Shown: piece by piece, positions 25,563 to 33,718 of the stretch
Layout: each line of letters starts with the position of its first letter
Position numbering within the stretch: the first letter of the stretch is position 1
Source: Mycobacterium sp. KBS0706
Lineage (GTDB): Bacteria; Pseudomonadota; Alphaproteobacteria; DSM-16000; Inquilinaceae
NCBI RefSeq assembly: GCF_005938675.2
Contig: NZ_VCCH02000059.1
Location: 1 to 54,703, forward strand
Direction: 5' to 3'
DNA: 54,703 bases
Made by a program: the position numbers and the translations under genes
The notes under the pieces: model-generated
The model's database searches: none
What the model was told of the DNA's origin: nothing
What the model saw: only the letters and a program-made list of their open reading frames with translations

Positions 25563-26394
25563 CGCCGCCACCCTCCCCGCCCGCGCCTTCCGCCCGGCCG
25601 GCGCGGTCTGGTTCCTGGCCTCGGCCCTGGCGGCAATCATGGCCGTGGCGCCGCTGCTGTGGATGCTGTCGATCGCCTTCAAGGGGCCGGACGAGGTCTT
25701 CGACCCCGGGCTGATCCCGGCGCGGCCGACGCTCGACAACTTCCTCTACGTCTTCACCGAAGTCGATTTCCTGCGGTTCCTGCTGAACACGCTGGTCGTC
25801 GCCGGGTCGGTGACGGTGATTGCGCTGCTGTTCCACTCCATGGCCGGCTACGCCCTGGCCCGGCTGCGCTTCCCTGGGCGCGAGGCGATCTTCCTCGGCA
25901 TGTTCGCGACCTTCCTGATCTCGCTGCCGGTGATCATCGTGCCGCTGTTCATCCTGGTGCGGCAGCTGGGGCTGGTGAACTCCTATGGCGGCCTGATCAT
26001 CCCGGCGATCTTCAACGCCTTCGGCATTTTCCTGCTGCGCCAGTTCTACCTGAACGTGCCGCGGGAGCTGGAGGAAGCCGCGTTCATCGACGGCGCCGGC
26101 TATTGGCGGGTGTATTGGAGCATCGTGCTGCCGCTGTCGCGGCCGATCCTGGCCGCGCTGGCGATCTTCTTTTTCCTGGCCAATTGGAACGCCTTCCTGT
26201 GGCCGCTGACCATCACCACCGACCCGGAGCTGTGGGTGGTGCAAGTCGCGGTCGCCAGCTTCCAGGCCCAGTACTCCGCCTCCTGGAACTACATCATGGC
26301 CGCCTCCACCGTGGTGGCGCTGCCGACCCTGCTGCTGTTCGTACTGTTCCAGCGGCAGATCGTGGAATCGATCAAGACCGGCGGCCTGAAATAG
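25555..26394 (+). CDS. Carbohydrate ABC importer, permease 2 (MalG/UgpE-like)
   Basis: This 279-residue permease has an N-terminal helix ending in APLLWMLSIAFKGPDEVF and a coupling loop ELEEAAFIDGAGYWRVYWSI. The start chosen is the ATG at 25555, overlapping the stop of permease 1 (ATGACTGA). No ATPase gene follows; the next gene is a glycosidase, so the importer must use an ATPase encoded elsewhere. Confidence 0.92.
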   Translation: MTDAATLPARAFRPAGAVWFLASALAAIMAVAPLLWMLSIAFKGPDEVFDPGLIPARPTLDNFLYVFTEVDFLRFLLNTLVVAGSVTVIALLFHSMAGYALARLRFPGREAIFLGMFATFLISLPVIIVPLFILVRQLGLVNSYGGLIIPAIFNAFGIFLLRQFYLNVPRELEEAAFIDGAGYWRVYWSIVLPLSRPILAALAIFFFLANWNAFLWPLTITTDPELWVVQVAVASFQAQYSASWNYIMAASTVVALPTLLLFVLFQRQIVESIKTGGLK

Positions 26395-26417
26395 CCGTCC
26401 GCACGAGAGGAAGCATC

Positions 26418-27593
26418 ATGCAGAGCAATGCCGGATTGTCGCCGCTGCGCGGCCTCGCCAAGCTGCGCCAGGCCCGCACCCGGCGCTTCTCCAGCTGGGA
26501 CCGCACCGGGGGCAATGACGACCGGCTGCACATCGCCCCGGGCGAGACGGTGACGATCGCCGAGGCCTCGGGCGCGGGCGTCGTCACCCATATCTGGGTC
26601 ACGGTCAACTGCGCCAGCCGCCACGCGCTGCGCAAGATCGTGCTGCGCGCCTGGTGGGACGGCGAGGCCGAGCCCAGCATCGAATGCCCGCTGGGCGACT
26701 TCTTCGGCATGGGCCACGGCCAGACCCGCAACTTCGTCAGCCTGCCGCTGCAGATGAGCCCGCAGGACGGCAAGGCGCTGAACTGCTATTTCCCGATGCC
26801 CTTCGCGGCCGGCATGCGCTTCGCCGTGACCAACGAGGCCGAGCACGAGCTGCTGTTCTACTACTATATCGACCTCGAGCTGCACGACGCGCTGGAGGAC
26901 GGGCTCGGCCGCTTCCACGCGCAGTGGCGCCGGGCCGCGCCGCAACCCTTCGACGAGGCCGGCCTGACCAATGAGGAGGTGCTGTTTGGCGGCGTCACCA
27001 CCGATGCCAAGAAGAACCACACCATCCTCGACGCCGCCGGCCATGGCCACTATGTCGGCTGCCTGCTGAGCGTCTATTCGCTGCGCCGGTCGCGGAACTG
27101 GGACTGGTATGGCGAGGGCGACGACATGATTTTCGTCGACGGCGAGCCCGGGATCTCGGTGCCCGATGCCGGCCGCAAGCGCCAGATCGCGGCCGAGGCG
27201 CCGCAGCCGGTGATCGCCGACCGGCCGGAGAGCGCGCCCGGCGCCAACGATGCCTGGCCGCCGACCCTGCACGGCACCGGCACCGAGGATTACTTCAACA
27301 CCGCCTGGTGCCCGAACCAGGAGTATTCCGCGCCGTATCACGGCATCATCGCCGGCGGCGGTCCGAACTGGCAGGAGCCGGTGACGCTGTACCGCTTCCA
27401 CATCGAGGACCCGGTGGTGTTCCAGCGCTCGATCCGCGTCACCATCGAGCGCGGCCACGCCAACCGGCGCGACGACGAGGTGTCGAGCACCGCCTTCTGG
27501 TACCAGGCCGAGCCGCACAAGCCCTTCCCGCCCCTGCCTGCCGCGGCGGAGCGGCTGCCGAGCTTCCGGGCACCGTTCGAGGACAGGGGCTGA
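26418..27593 (+). CDS. DUF2961 / GH172-family glycoside hydrolase
   Basis: This 391-residue protein has the DUF2961 architecture. The N-terminus has LRQARTRRFSSWDRTGGNDD, followed by IWVTVNC, ECPLGDFFGMGHG, a region with EGDDMIFVDGE and the marker HGTGTEDYFNTAW. The family was reclassified as GH172, whose characterised members act on alpha-D-fructofuranosides or D-arabinofuranosides. There is no signal peptide, so it acts in the cytoplasm on imported sugar. The start is the ATG at 26418 behind GAGAGGAAG. As last gene of the LacI-controlled importer operon, it suggests a furanoside-containing substrate. The exact sugar is not readable. Confidence 0.88.
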   Translation: MQSNAGLSPLRGLAKLRQARTRRFSSWDRTGGNDDRLHIAPGETVTIAEASGAGVVTHIWVTVNCASRHALRKIVLRAWWDGEAEPSIECPLGDFFGMGHGQTRNFVSLPLQMSPQDGKALNCYFPMPFAAGMRFAVTNEAEHELLFYYYIDLELHDALEDGLGRFHAQWRRAAPQPFDEAGLTNEEVLFGGVTTDAKKNHTILDAAGHGHYVGCLLSVYSLRRSRNWDWYGEGDDMIFVDGEPGISVPDAGRKRQIAAEAPQPVIADRPESAPGANDAWPPTLHGTGTEDYFNTAWCPNQEYSAPYHGIIAGGGPNWQEPVTLYRFHIEDPVVFQRSIRVTIERGHANRRDDEVSSTAFWYQAEPHKPFPPLPAAAERLPSFRAPFEDRG

Positions 27594-27754
27594 GGCCGGC
27601 CGCAAACCGCGGCTCGGACGAAGCCGGGCGGCGTGGTCACATCCCGGCGCATCCTCCGCGATGTCGTCGCTCATGCTGCTGGTTTTCTGCCCCGGCGATC
27701 CTGTTCGTGCCGAACCTGATCTTCAGCCCGTGACCGCCGTGGACGGTCCCCTCC

Positions 27755-28126
27755 CTACGATGTCGGTGCCAGCATACCGTGCGGTTCCCGACGCTGCCGG
27801 ACCGCGCCGATCCGCTCCGCATGCTGCTCGCCCCAATCGGCCAGGGGGCCCAGCGCCTGGTTGAGCGAGGCGCCGAGTGCGGTCACCGAATACTCCACCC
27901 GCGGCGGCACCTCGTGGAACGCCTCGCGGTGAACCAGGCCGTCCGCCTCCATCTCCCGGAGCTGCTGGATCAGCATCTTCTCGCTGATCCCCGGCACCAG
28001 CCGCTTCAGCTCTCCGAACCGGCGAGGCTCGACCTGGATCTCCCACAGGATCAGGGCCTTCCATTTACCACCGATGACCTCCAAGGCGGGTCCCAGGCCG
28101 CAACTGTAGGGCTGCTCTCCCCTCAT
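27755..28126 (-). CDS. HxlR-family transcriptional regulator
   Basis: This 123-residue winged-helix regulator has a Cys at position 9 (MRGEQPYSCGLGPALEVIGG), then GKWKALILWEI and RRFGELKRLVPGISEKMLIQ, the family core. HxlR proteins respond to electrophiles such as aldehydes, often through the N-terminal Cys. It is divergent from a paoABC-type aldehyde oxidoreductase operon, with nested palindromes between them. It probably senses the aldehyde and controls both units. Confidence 0.93.
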   Translation of the reverse strand: MRGEQPYSCGLGPALEVIGGKWKALILWEIQVEPRRFGELKRLVPGISEKMLIQQLREMEADGLVHREAFHEVPPRVEYSVTALGASLNQALGPLADWGEQHAERIGAVRQRREPHGMLAPTS

Positions 28127-28165
28127 GATGTCCTCACGTCCCGGAAGTCCTGCAAGGCAGCAATT

Positions 28166-28205
28166 CTTACCTCTGGGTAAGTACCTGACTTTTAAGTAGG
28201 TACTT
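28166..28205. promoter_or_regulatory. Nested palindromes in the HxlR / aldehyde oxidoreductase divergent promoter
   Basis: Two overlapping inverted repeats are present: CTTACC-TCTG-GGTAAG (28166-28181), and AAGTACCT (28179-28186) with AGGTACTT (28198-28205) around GACTTTTAAGT. The AT-rich stretch stands out in this GC-rich DNA. HxlR regulators bind such dyads between divergent genes, so this is their probable operator and promoter region. Confidence 0.65.
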
Positions 28206-28282
28206 GAGGAAAATCAAGGAGTCCATACCTTCCGCTCAGACCGAACGAGCCGAATCTCGGCGCAGCAGGAAGGGCGAGACGC

Positions 28283-28792
28283 ATGGACGCCGAACCGACC
28301 ACCATCGAGGTCCCCGAGGATGCTGCGGCGGACACGACCCTGCGGGTCAACGGCCGCTCATGGCACGTCAGGATCGATCCTCGCGTCACGCTCCTCGACG
28401 CGCTCAGGGACCATCTCGGCCTGACCGGGACCAAGAAGGGCTGCGACCGCGGCGAGTGCGGCGCCTGCACGGTGCATATCGACGGCCGCAGGGCGCTGTC
28501 GTGCCTGACGCTCGCGGTCATGGCCGACGGCCGCGAGATCACCACGATCGAGGGGCTTGCCGAGAGCGACCGGCTGCACCCCGTGCAGGCCGCCTTCATC
28601 GAGCATGACGCGTTCCAGTGCGGCTTCTGCGCCCCGGGGCAGATCATGTCGGCGGTCGCCTGCATCCGCGAGGGGCACGCCGGCTCGGACAGCGAAATCC
28701 GCGAGTTCATGAGCGGCAATCTCTGCCGCTGCGCTGCCTATCCCCAGATCGTCGCCGCGGTGCGGGCCGCGGCGGTTGCAACCGGGATCTGA
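28283..28792 (+). CDS. Aldehyde oxidoreductase, [2Fe-2S] subunit (PaoA-type)
   Basis: This 169-residue small subunit of a molybdenum hydroxylase carries electrons from the Mo centre to FAD. The ferredoxin-type cluster uses Cys54, Cys59, Cys62 and Cys74 (GCDRGECGAC...SC). The second cluster uses Cys113, Cys116, Cys148 and Cys150 (QCGFCAPGQ and CRC). E. coli PaoA carries a twin-arginine signal; none is visible here from the ATG at 28283 (ribosome site GGAAGG), so this enzyme may be cytoplasmic. It is first in a three-gene operon, four bases before the FAD subunit gene. Confidence 0.93.
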   Translation: MDAEPTTIEVPEDAAADTTLRVNGRSWHVRIDPRVTLLDALRDHLGLTGTKKGCDRGECGACTVHIDGRRALSCLTLAVMADGREITTIEGLAESDRLHPVQAAFIEHDAFQCGFCAPGQIMSAVACIREGHAGSDSEIREFMSGNLCRCAAYPQIVAAVRAAAVATGI

Positions 28793-28795
28793 CCC

Positions 28796-29785
28796 ATGCA
28801 GAGCTTCGCCTATGAGCGGGCAGCGACCCTCGCGCAAGCGATCGGGGCCGCGGCCGAGCCGGACACGATGGTGATCGCCGGCGGCACCGAACTCCTCAAC
28901 TGGATGAAGGACGGCATCGCCGCGCCGCGGCGCCTCGTCGACCTGAATGGCCTGTCCGGCCTCGACCGCATCGCGATCGACGATCGCGGCCTCAGGATCG
29001 GGGCGCTGGCCCGGATGAGCGACGTCGCCGAGCATCCGGCGATCCGGCGCGACTGGCCGGCCGTCTCGCAGGCGTTGCTGCAAAGCGCCTCCGCCCAGAT
29101 CCGCACCATGGCCTCGATCGGTGGGAACCTGATGCAGCGTACGCGCTGCCCCTATTTTCGGGCCGAGGTCGATCTGCCCTGCAATCGGCGCCGGCCGGGC
29201 AGCGGCTGCGCGGCGCTGGCCGGCGAGGACCGGTCGGCCGCGATCTTCGGCTGGACCGAGCAGTGCGTCGCCACCCACCCATCGGACGTGGCGGTGGCCC
29301 TGGCCGCGCTGGACGCCGTGGTGCATGTGGATGGCCCCGGCGGGCCGCGCTCGATCCCGGTCACGGACTTTCATCCTCTGCCCGACCACGGATCGGTCCG
29401 AGAGACCGTGCTGGAGCCCGGCGAGCTGATCACCGCAATCGAGCTGCCGGCCGCCGCCGTCGCGCGCCGCTCGCACTACCTCAAGCTGCGCGAGCGGGCG
29501 TCCTACGAATTCGCGCTTGTCGCGGCGGCGGTCGGGCTCGACCTCGACGGCGCGGTGATCCGCGAGGCGCGGATCGCGCTCGGCGGCGTCGCGGCGAAGC
29601 CATGGCGCCTGAGGGAGGCGGAAGAAGCCCTGCAGGGCGTGACGCTGACGGACGAGCCCGCCCTGCGGCGCGCTTTGGACGCCGGCTTCGCCGAGCCGCG
29701 GCCACTGCGCCGGAACGGCTTCAAGGTGGAGCTCGCCAAACGCGCCGTCATTCGGGCGCTGCAGATCGCGGGAGATGTGGCATGA
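28796..29785 (+). CDS. Aldehyde oxidoreductase, FAD subunit with likely [4Fe-4S] (PaoB-type)
   Basis: This 329-residue middle subunit has the FAD-binding motifs VIAGGTELLNWMK and TMASIGGNLMQRTRCPYF. It holds the extra Cys loop typical of PaoB, which binds a [4Fe-4S] cluster beside FAD: Cys118 (RCPYF), Cys129 (PCNRR) and Cys138 (SGCAA). Ordinary xanthine dehydrogenase FAD subunits lack this loop, so the operon belongs to the PaoABC branch. Its stop overlaps the large-subunit ATG as ATGA. Confidence 0.93.
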   Translation: MQSFAYERAATLAQAIGAAAEPDTMVIAGGTELLNWMKDGIAAPRRLVDLNGLSGLDRIAIDDRGLRIGALARMSDVAEHPAIRRDWPAVSQALLQSASAQIRTMASIGGNLMQRTRCPYFRAEVDLPCNRRRPGSGCAALAGEDRSAAIFGWTEQCVATHPSDVAVALAALDAVVHVDGPGGPRSIPVTDFHPLPDHGSVRETVLEPGELITAIELPAAAVARRSHYLKLRERASYEFALVAAAVGLDLDGAVIREARIALGGVAAKPWRLREAEEALQGVTLTDEPALRRALDAGFAEPRPLRRNGFKVELAKRAVIRALQIAGDVA

Positions 29786-31899
29786 GCGGCGGAATCGGGC
29801 AGTCGGTCAGCCGCCGGGACGGTCCGGCGAAGGTCACCGGCGCGGCGCGCTACGCCGCCGACACGCCGGTGGCCGGCGCGGCCCACGCCGTGATCGTGCC
29901 GGCGACGCGGCCCAAGGCGCGCATCGCGGGGATCGACCTCGGCCGGGCATCGGCCGCGCCCGGCGTTATCGCCATCTTCACGCATGAGAATGCGCCGCGC
30001 TTCGGCAAGGTGACCGTGGTGCTGGCGGAGGACAACCTGCCGCCCCTGCGGGGCGACCGCGTCCTCTACGAAGGCCAGCCCGTGGCGCTGCTTGTGGCGG
30101 AGACACTGGAACAGGCGACGGACGCGGCGCGCCTCCTCCGCGTCTCCTATGACGAGGAGCCGTTCGACGCGGATTTCCATGCCGATCCGGACAGCGCCGA
30201 GCCGGTCACCGAGTTCTTCGGTCTGCCGCTCGACACCGCCTGGGGCGATGTGGCGACGGCGCGGCAGGAGGCCGATGCCACGATGGAGGCCACGTATGTC
30301 ACGGCCGACCGGCATCACAACCCGATCGAGCCCGGGGCGATCCTGGCGGTCTGGCAGGACGGGCAGCTGACCGTGCACGACGCGACGCAGGGCGTGGCGG
30401 AGGAACGCGAGGCGCTGGCCCAGGCGCTCGGGCTCGATCTGGCGCAGGTGCGGGTCCGGAACGACTTCATCGGCGGCAGCTTCGGCGCCAAGCTCTGGGG
30501 CCTTCCCCACCAGCTGCTCGCGGCGATGGCGGCGCGGGAGCTGGAGCGCCCGGTGAAGCTGGTGCTGACCAGGGCCCAGTCCTACACGGCCTCGGGCTAC
30601 CAGTCGGCGACCCGCCAGACGGTGGCCTTGAGCGCCCGCGCCGACGGCAGCCTGACCGGCCTTCAGCACGATGTGGTCGCCGCCGGCGCCTTCATCGGCC
30701 ACTATATCGAGGCGGCGGGCTGGGACACGCCGGCGATGTATGCGACGCCGAGCTTCAAGATCAGCCATCGCCGCAGGCGCCTCGATCGCGCCAGCCCGTC
30801 GGCCATGCGCTCACCCTTCGGCGGCGTCGGCCTGGTCCCGGTCGAGATCGCCATGGACGAGCTCGCCCATCGCCTCGACCTGGATCCGCTGGAACTCCGG
30901 CTCCGGAACTATGCCGAGACCTATCCGGCCGATGGTCGCCCCTTCTCGTCCAAGCGGCTGAGGGAATGCTATGCGGAGGGCGCGCGCCGGTTCGGCTGGT
31001 CCGGCCGGTCAGGGGCGCCGCGCTCCATGCGCGACGGGCGGGACCTGATCGGCTGGGGCATGGCGACCGCGGTGCTGCGGGCGTTCCGCTTTCCGGCCGC
31101 GGCGCGGGCCGGCATCGACCGCGACGGCCGGGTACTGGTCGAGACCGCCTCGCACGACGTCGGCCAGGGGCTGAGCACGATCCTCCGGCAGATCGCCGCC
31201 GACACGCTCGGGGTGGCGGTCGAGCACGTGGACCTGGCGATCGCCGATACGACGCTGCCCCGGACCACCTTCACCGGCGGCTCCTCGACCTCGATGAGCG
31301 TCGGCTCGGCGGTGCAGGCGGCGGCCACGGCCCTGAAAGAGCAGCTGATCGAGGCCGGCGCCAACGGGCCGGAGGGTTACGCCGGCACACTGGCGCGGCT
31401 GGGCGTCGAGCGGCTGTCGGCCGACGGCGAGTGGTCACCGGCCGACAATGAGGCGACCCCGCCGATCTTCAGCTTCGGCGCCGTGTTCGCCGAGGTGCGG
31501 GTCGACCGCGACATCCCGATCCCCAGGGTCAGCCGCGTTGTCGGCGTCTACGACGCCGGCCGGATCCTCAATCCCAAGACCGCGCGCAGCCAGATGACCG
31601 GCGGGGTCATCTGGGGAATCGGCCAGGCGCTGCTGGAGCGCTCGGAGATGGACACCCGCCTCGGCCGCTTCATGTCGAAGAATCTCGCCGGCACCCTCGT
31701 CCCGGTGAACGCCGATGTGGGCGAGATCGATATCGGCTTCGTCGAGACCTCCGACCCGCATGCCAGCCCGCTCGGCGCCCGCGGCATCGGCGAGCTGGGC
31801 GCCATCGGCATCGGCGCGGCGATCGCCAACGCCGTGTTCCATGCCACCGGAGTCCATGTGCGCGAGTTGCCGATCCGGCCGGAGCATCTGATGGAGTGA
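29782..31899 (+). CDS. Aldehyde oxidoreductase, molybdopterin-binding large subunit (PaoC-type)
   Basis: This 705-residue catalytic subunit oxidises aldehydes to acids at a Mo-pterin (MCD-type) centre. Visible blocks are DGPAKVTGAARYAADTP near the start, NPIEPGAILAVW, DFIGGSFGAKLWG, GGSSTSMSVGSAVQAA and the catalytic-Glu motif ARGIGELGAIGIG near the C-terminus. Start is the ATG at 29782; the open frame before it is the paoB-type gene out of frame. The molybdenum cofactor chaperone usually found beside such operons (paoD/xdhC-like) is not in view. The substrate is probably aromatic or aliphatic aldehydes, inferred from PaoABC and the HxlR regulator. Confidence 0.92.
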   Translation: MSGGIGQSVSRRDGPAKVTGAARYAADTPVAGAAHAVIVPATRPKARIAGIDLGRASAAPGVIAIFTHENAPRFGKVTVVLAEDNLPPLRGDRVLYEGQPVALLVAETLEQATDAARLLRVSYDEEPFDADFHADPDSAEPVTEFFGLPLDTAWGDVATARQEADATMEATYVTADRHHNPIEPGAILAVWQDGQLTVHDATQGVAEEREALAQALGLDLAQVRVRNDFIGGSFGAKLWGLPHQLLAAMAARELERPVKLVLTRAQSYTASGYQSATRQTVALSARADGSLTGLQHDVVAAGAFIGHYIEAAGWDTPAMYATPSFKISHRRRRLDRASPSAMRSPFGGVGLVPVEIAMDELAHRLDLDPLELRLRNYAETYPADGRPFSSKRLRECYAEGARRFGWSGRSGAPRSMRDGRDLIGWGMATAVLRAFRFPAAARAGIDRDGRVLVETASHDVGQGLSTILRQIAADTLGVAVEHVDLAIADTTLPRTTFTGGSSTSMSVGSAVQAAATALKEQLIEAGANGPEGYAGTLARLGVERLSADGEWSPADNEATPPIFSFGAVFAEVRVDRDIPIPRVSRVVGVYDAGRILNPKTARSQMTGGVIWGIGQALLERSEMDTRLGRFMSKNLAGTLVPVNADVGEIDIGFVETSDPHASPLGARGIGELGAIGIGAAIANAVFHATGVHVRELPIRPEHLME

Positions 31900-31933
31900 C
31901 AGGCCGCCCTTGTCGCTGGCCGCAGCCGCAGGC

Positions 31934-32776
31934 TCACCCCTTCAGCCCGGTGTGCGCCAAGCCTTCGATGAACTGGCGCTGGGCGATCACGAAGACGATC
32001 AGCACCGGCAGCGCCGTCAAGGTCACCGCCGCCAGCTGGACGTTCCACATCGGCCCGCCATAGGCGTCGACATACTGGGTCAACGCCTGCGGCAGCGTGA
32101 ATTTCTCGGTCGAGGACAGGAAGACGATCGGCTCGAGATACAGGTTCCAGCTGTGCAGGAAGGTAAAGATGGCGACGGCGCCCAGCGCCGGGCGGGCCAG
32201 CGGCAGGGCGATGCGCCAGAACAGCCCCAAGCGGCCGAGCCCGTCGATCCGCCCCGCCTCCTCCAGCTCCGGCGGCAAGGTGATGAAGAACTGGCGCATG
32301 ATGAAGGTCGCCAGCACGCAGGGCGCGCCCAGGATCGGCACCAGGATCAAGGGCCAATGGGTGTTGACCAGGCCGAGCCCCAGGAAGAAGCGGAACAGCG
32401 GCACGATCGTGACCTCGCTGGGCACCAGCAGCGCCAGCAGCACCACCATGAACACCAGGTTCTGGCCGGGGAAGCGGATGCGGGCGAAGGCGTAGCCGGC
32501 CAGCGAGGCCACAGCCATCGTCCCCAGCGTCACCACCGCGGCGATGTACAGGCTGTTCCAGTATTGCAGGGCGAAGGGCTGCAGCGCGAACACCTGGGCA
32601 TAGGCGTTGAGGTCGAGGCGGCGCGGCAGCAGCGCCGGTGGGAAGGCGAAGATCTCCTGCACCGGCTTGAAGGAAGAGGTCACCATCCACCAGGTCGGGA
32701 AGACGAAGGGGATGGCCAGCACGCACATCAGCCCGTAGATCGCCAGGCGCGCCCGGGGAGAGAGCTCAGCCCTCAT
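31934..32776 (-). CDS. Carbohydrate ABC importer, permease 2 (MalG/UgpE-like)
   Basis: This 280-residue permease has TM1 within LAIYGLMCVLAIPFVFPTWW, followed by SSFKPVQEIF. The coupling loop is ELEEAGRIDGLGRLGLFWRI. I place the start at the ATG at 32776 (MRAELSPR), giving an 11-base overlap with permease 1. It is the last gene of the lacI-FAD oxidoreductase-importer operon; no ATPase follows, and the neighbour on the other side converges. Confidence 0.9.
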   Translation of the reverse strand: MRAELSPRARLAIYGLMCVLAIPFVFPTWWMVTSSFKPVQEIFAFPPALLPRRLDLNAYAQVFALQPFALQYWNSLYIAAVVTLGTMAVASLAGYAFARIRFPGQNLVFMVVLLALLVPSEVTIVPLFRFFLGLGLVNTHWPLILVPILGAPCVLATFIMRQFFITLPPELEEAGRIDGLGRLGLFWRIALPLARPALGAVAIFTFLHSWNLYLEPIVFLSSTEKFTLPQALTQYVDAYGGPMWNVQLAAVTLTALPVLIVFVIAQRQFIEGLAHTGLKG

Positions 32777-33716
32777 GGAACACCCAGCGGCGGCGCAGCT
32801 GCCATTGCGCAAAGGTCAGCACCGCGACGATGGCGAACAGCAGCACCGCCAGGGCCGAGCCGTAGCCGAAGGCGTGGAACTGGAAGGCCTGCTGGTAGAG
32901 GTAATAGACCAGCACGGTGGTCGAGATGCCCGGCCCGCCCTGGGTCAGCACCGCGATCTGGGCGAAGACCTGCAGCGACCCGACGATGGTGATGATCGAG
33001 GTCAAGAGGATGGTCGGGCTGATCAGCGGCAGGGTGATGCGGCGGAACTGGGCGAAGCGGCCGGCGCCTTCGATCCGCGCCGCCTCGTACAGGTCGCGCG
33101 GCACGGTCTGCAGCGCGGCCAGGAACAGCACCATGTTCAGCCCGACATTCTTGAACACCTGGACCACGATCACCGACAGCATCGCCGTGGTCTCGCCGCG
33201 CAGCCAGTTGGGGCCGGTGACGCCGAACACGGCCAGGATGCCGTTGATGCCGCCATCTTTCTGCAGCAGGAAGCCCCAGACGATGGTCCAGGCCACCAGC
33301 GACACCACGACCGGCGAGAAGAACAGCGCCCGGAACACGGTCATGCCGCGCAGCCGCTGGTTCAGCAGCACGGCCAGCAGCAGCGCCAGGCTGAGATTCA
33401 GCACCACCAGCCCGGCCGAGAACAGGGCCGTGGCACCCAGCACGCCCGGCAGCTCCGGATCCTCCAGCAGCAGCCGGTAGTTGCCGTCGCCGACATAGTC
33501 GAAGCTGCCGGCCAGGACGTTCCATTCATGCAGGCTGTACCAGGCGACCAGCGCCAGCGGCATCAGCACGAACAGCGCCACGCCAGCCAGCTGCGGCGCG
33601 ACGAAGAGGTAGCCGGCCAGGGCGTCGCGACGCCGCATCGTCCAGAACGGCGCACGCGGGGCGGCGGCCTCCACGGTGTCGACGGGGCCGGCCGTCATGG
33701 TGGATGTCCGCGCCAT
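32766..33716 (-). CDS. Carbohydrate ABC importer, permease 1 (MalF/UgpA-like)
   Basis: This 316-residue permease begins MARTSTMTAGPVDTVEAAAP, with first helix YLFVAPQLAGVALFVLMPLA. The coupling loop is DLYEAARIEGAGRFAQFRRI. The start at 33716 lies two bases past the binding-protein stop. A downstream ATG (MTAGPVD) is a possible alternative. Confidence 0.9.
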   Translation of the reverse strand: MARTSTMTAGPVDTVEAAAPRAPFWTMRRRDALAGYLFVAPQLAGVALFVLMPLALVAWYSLHEWNVLAGSFDYVGDGNYRLLLEDPELPGVLGATALFSAGLVVLNLSLALLLAVLLNQRLRGMTVFRALFFSPVVVSLVAWTIVWGFLLQKDGGINGILAVFGVTGPNWLRGETTAMLSVIVVQVFKNVGLNMVLFLAALQTVPRDLYEAARIEGAGRFAQFRRITLPLISPTILLTSIITIVGSLQVFAQIAVLTQGGPGISTTVLVYYLYQQAFQFHAFGYGSALAVLLFAIVAVLTFAQWQLRRRWVFHEG

Positions 33717-33718
33717 CG

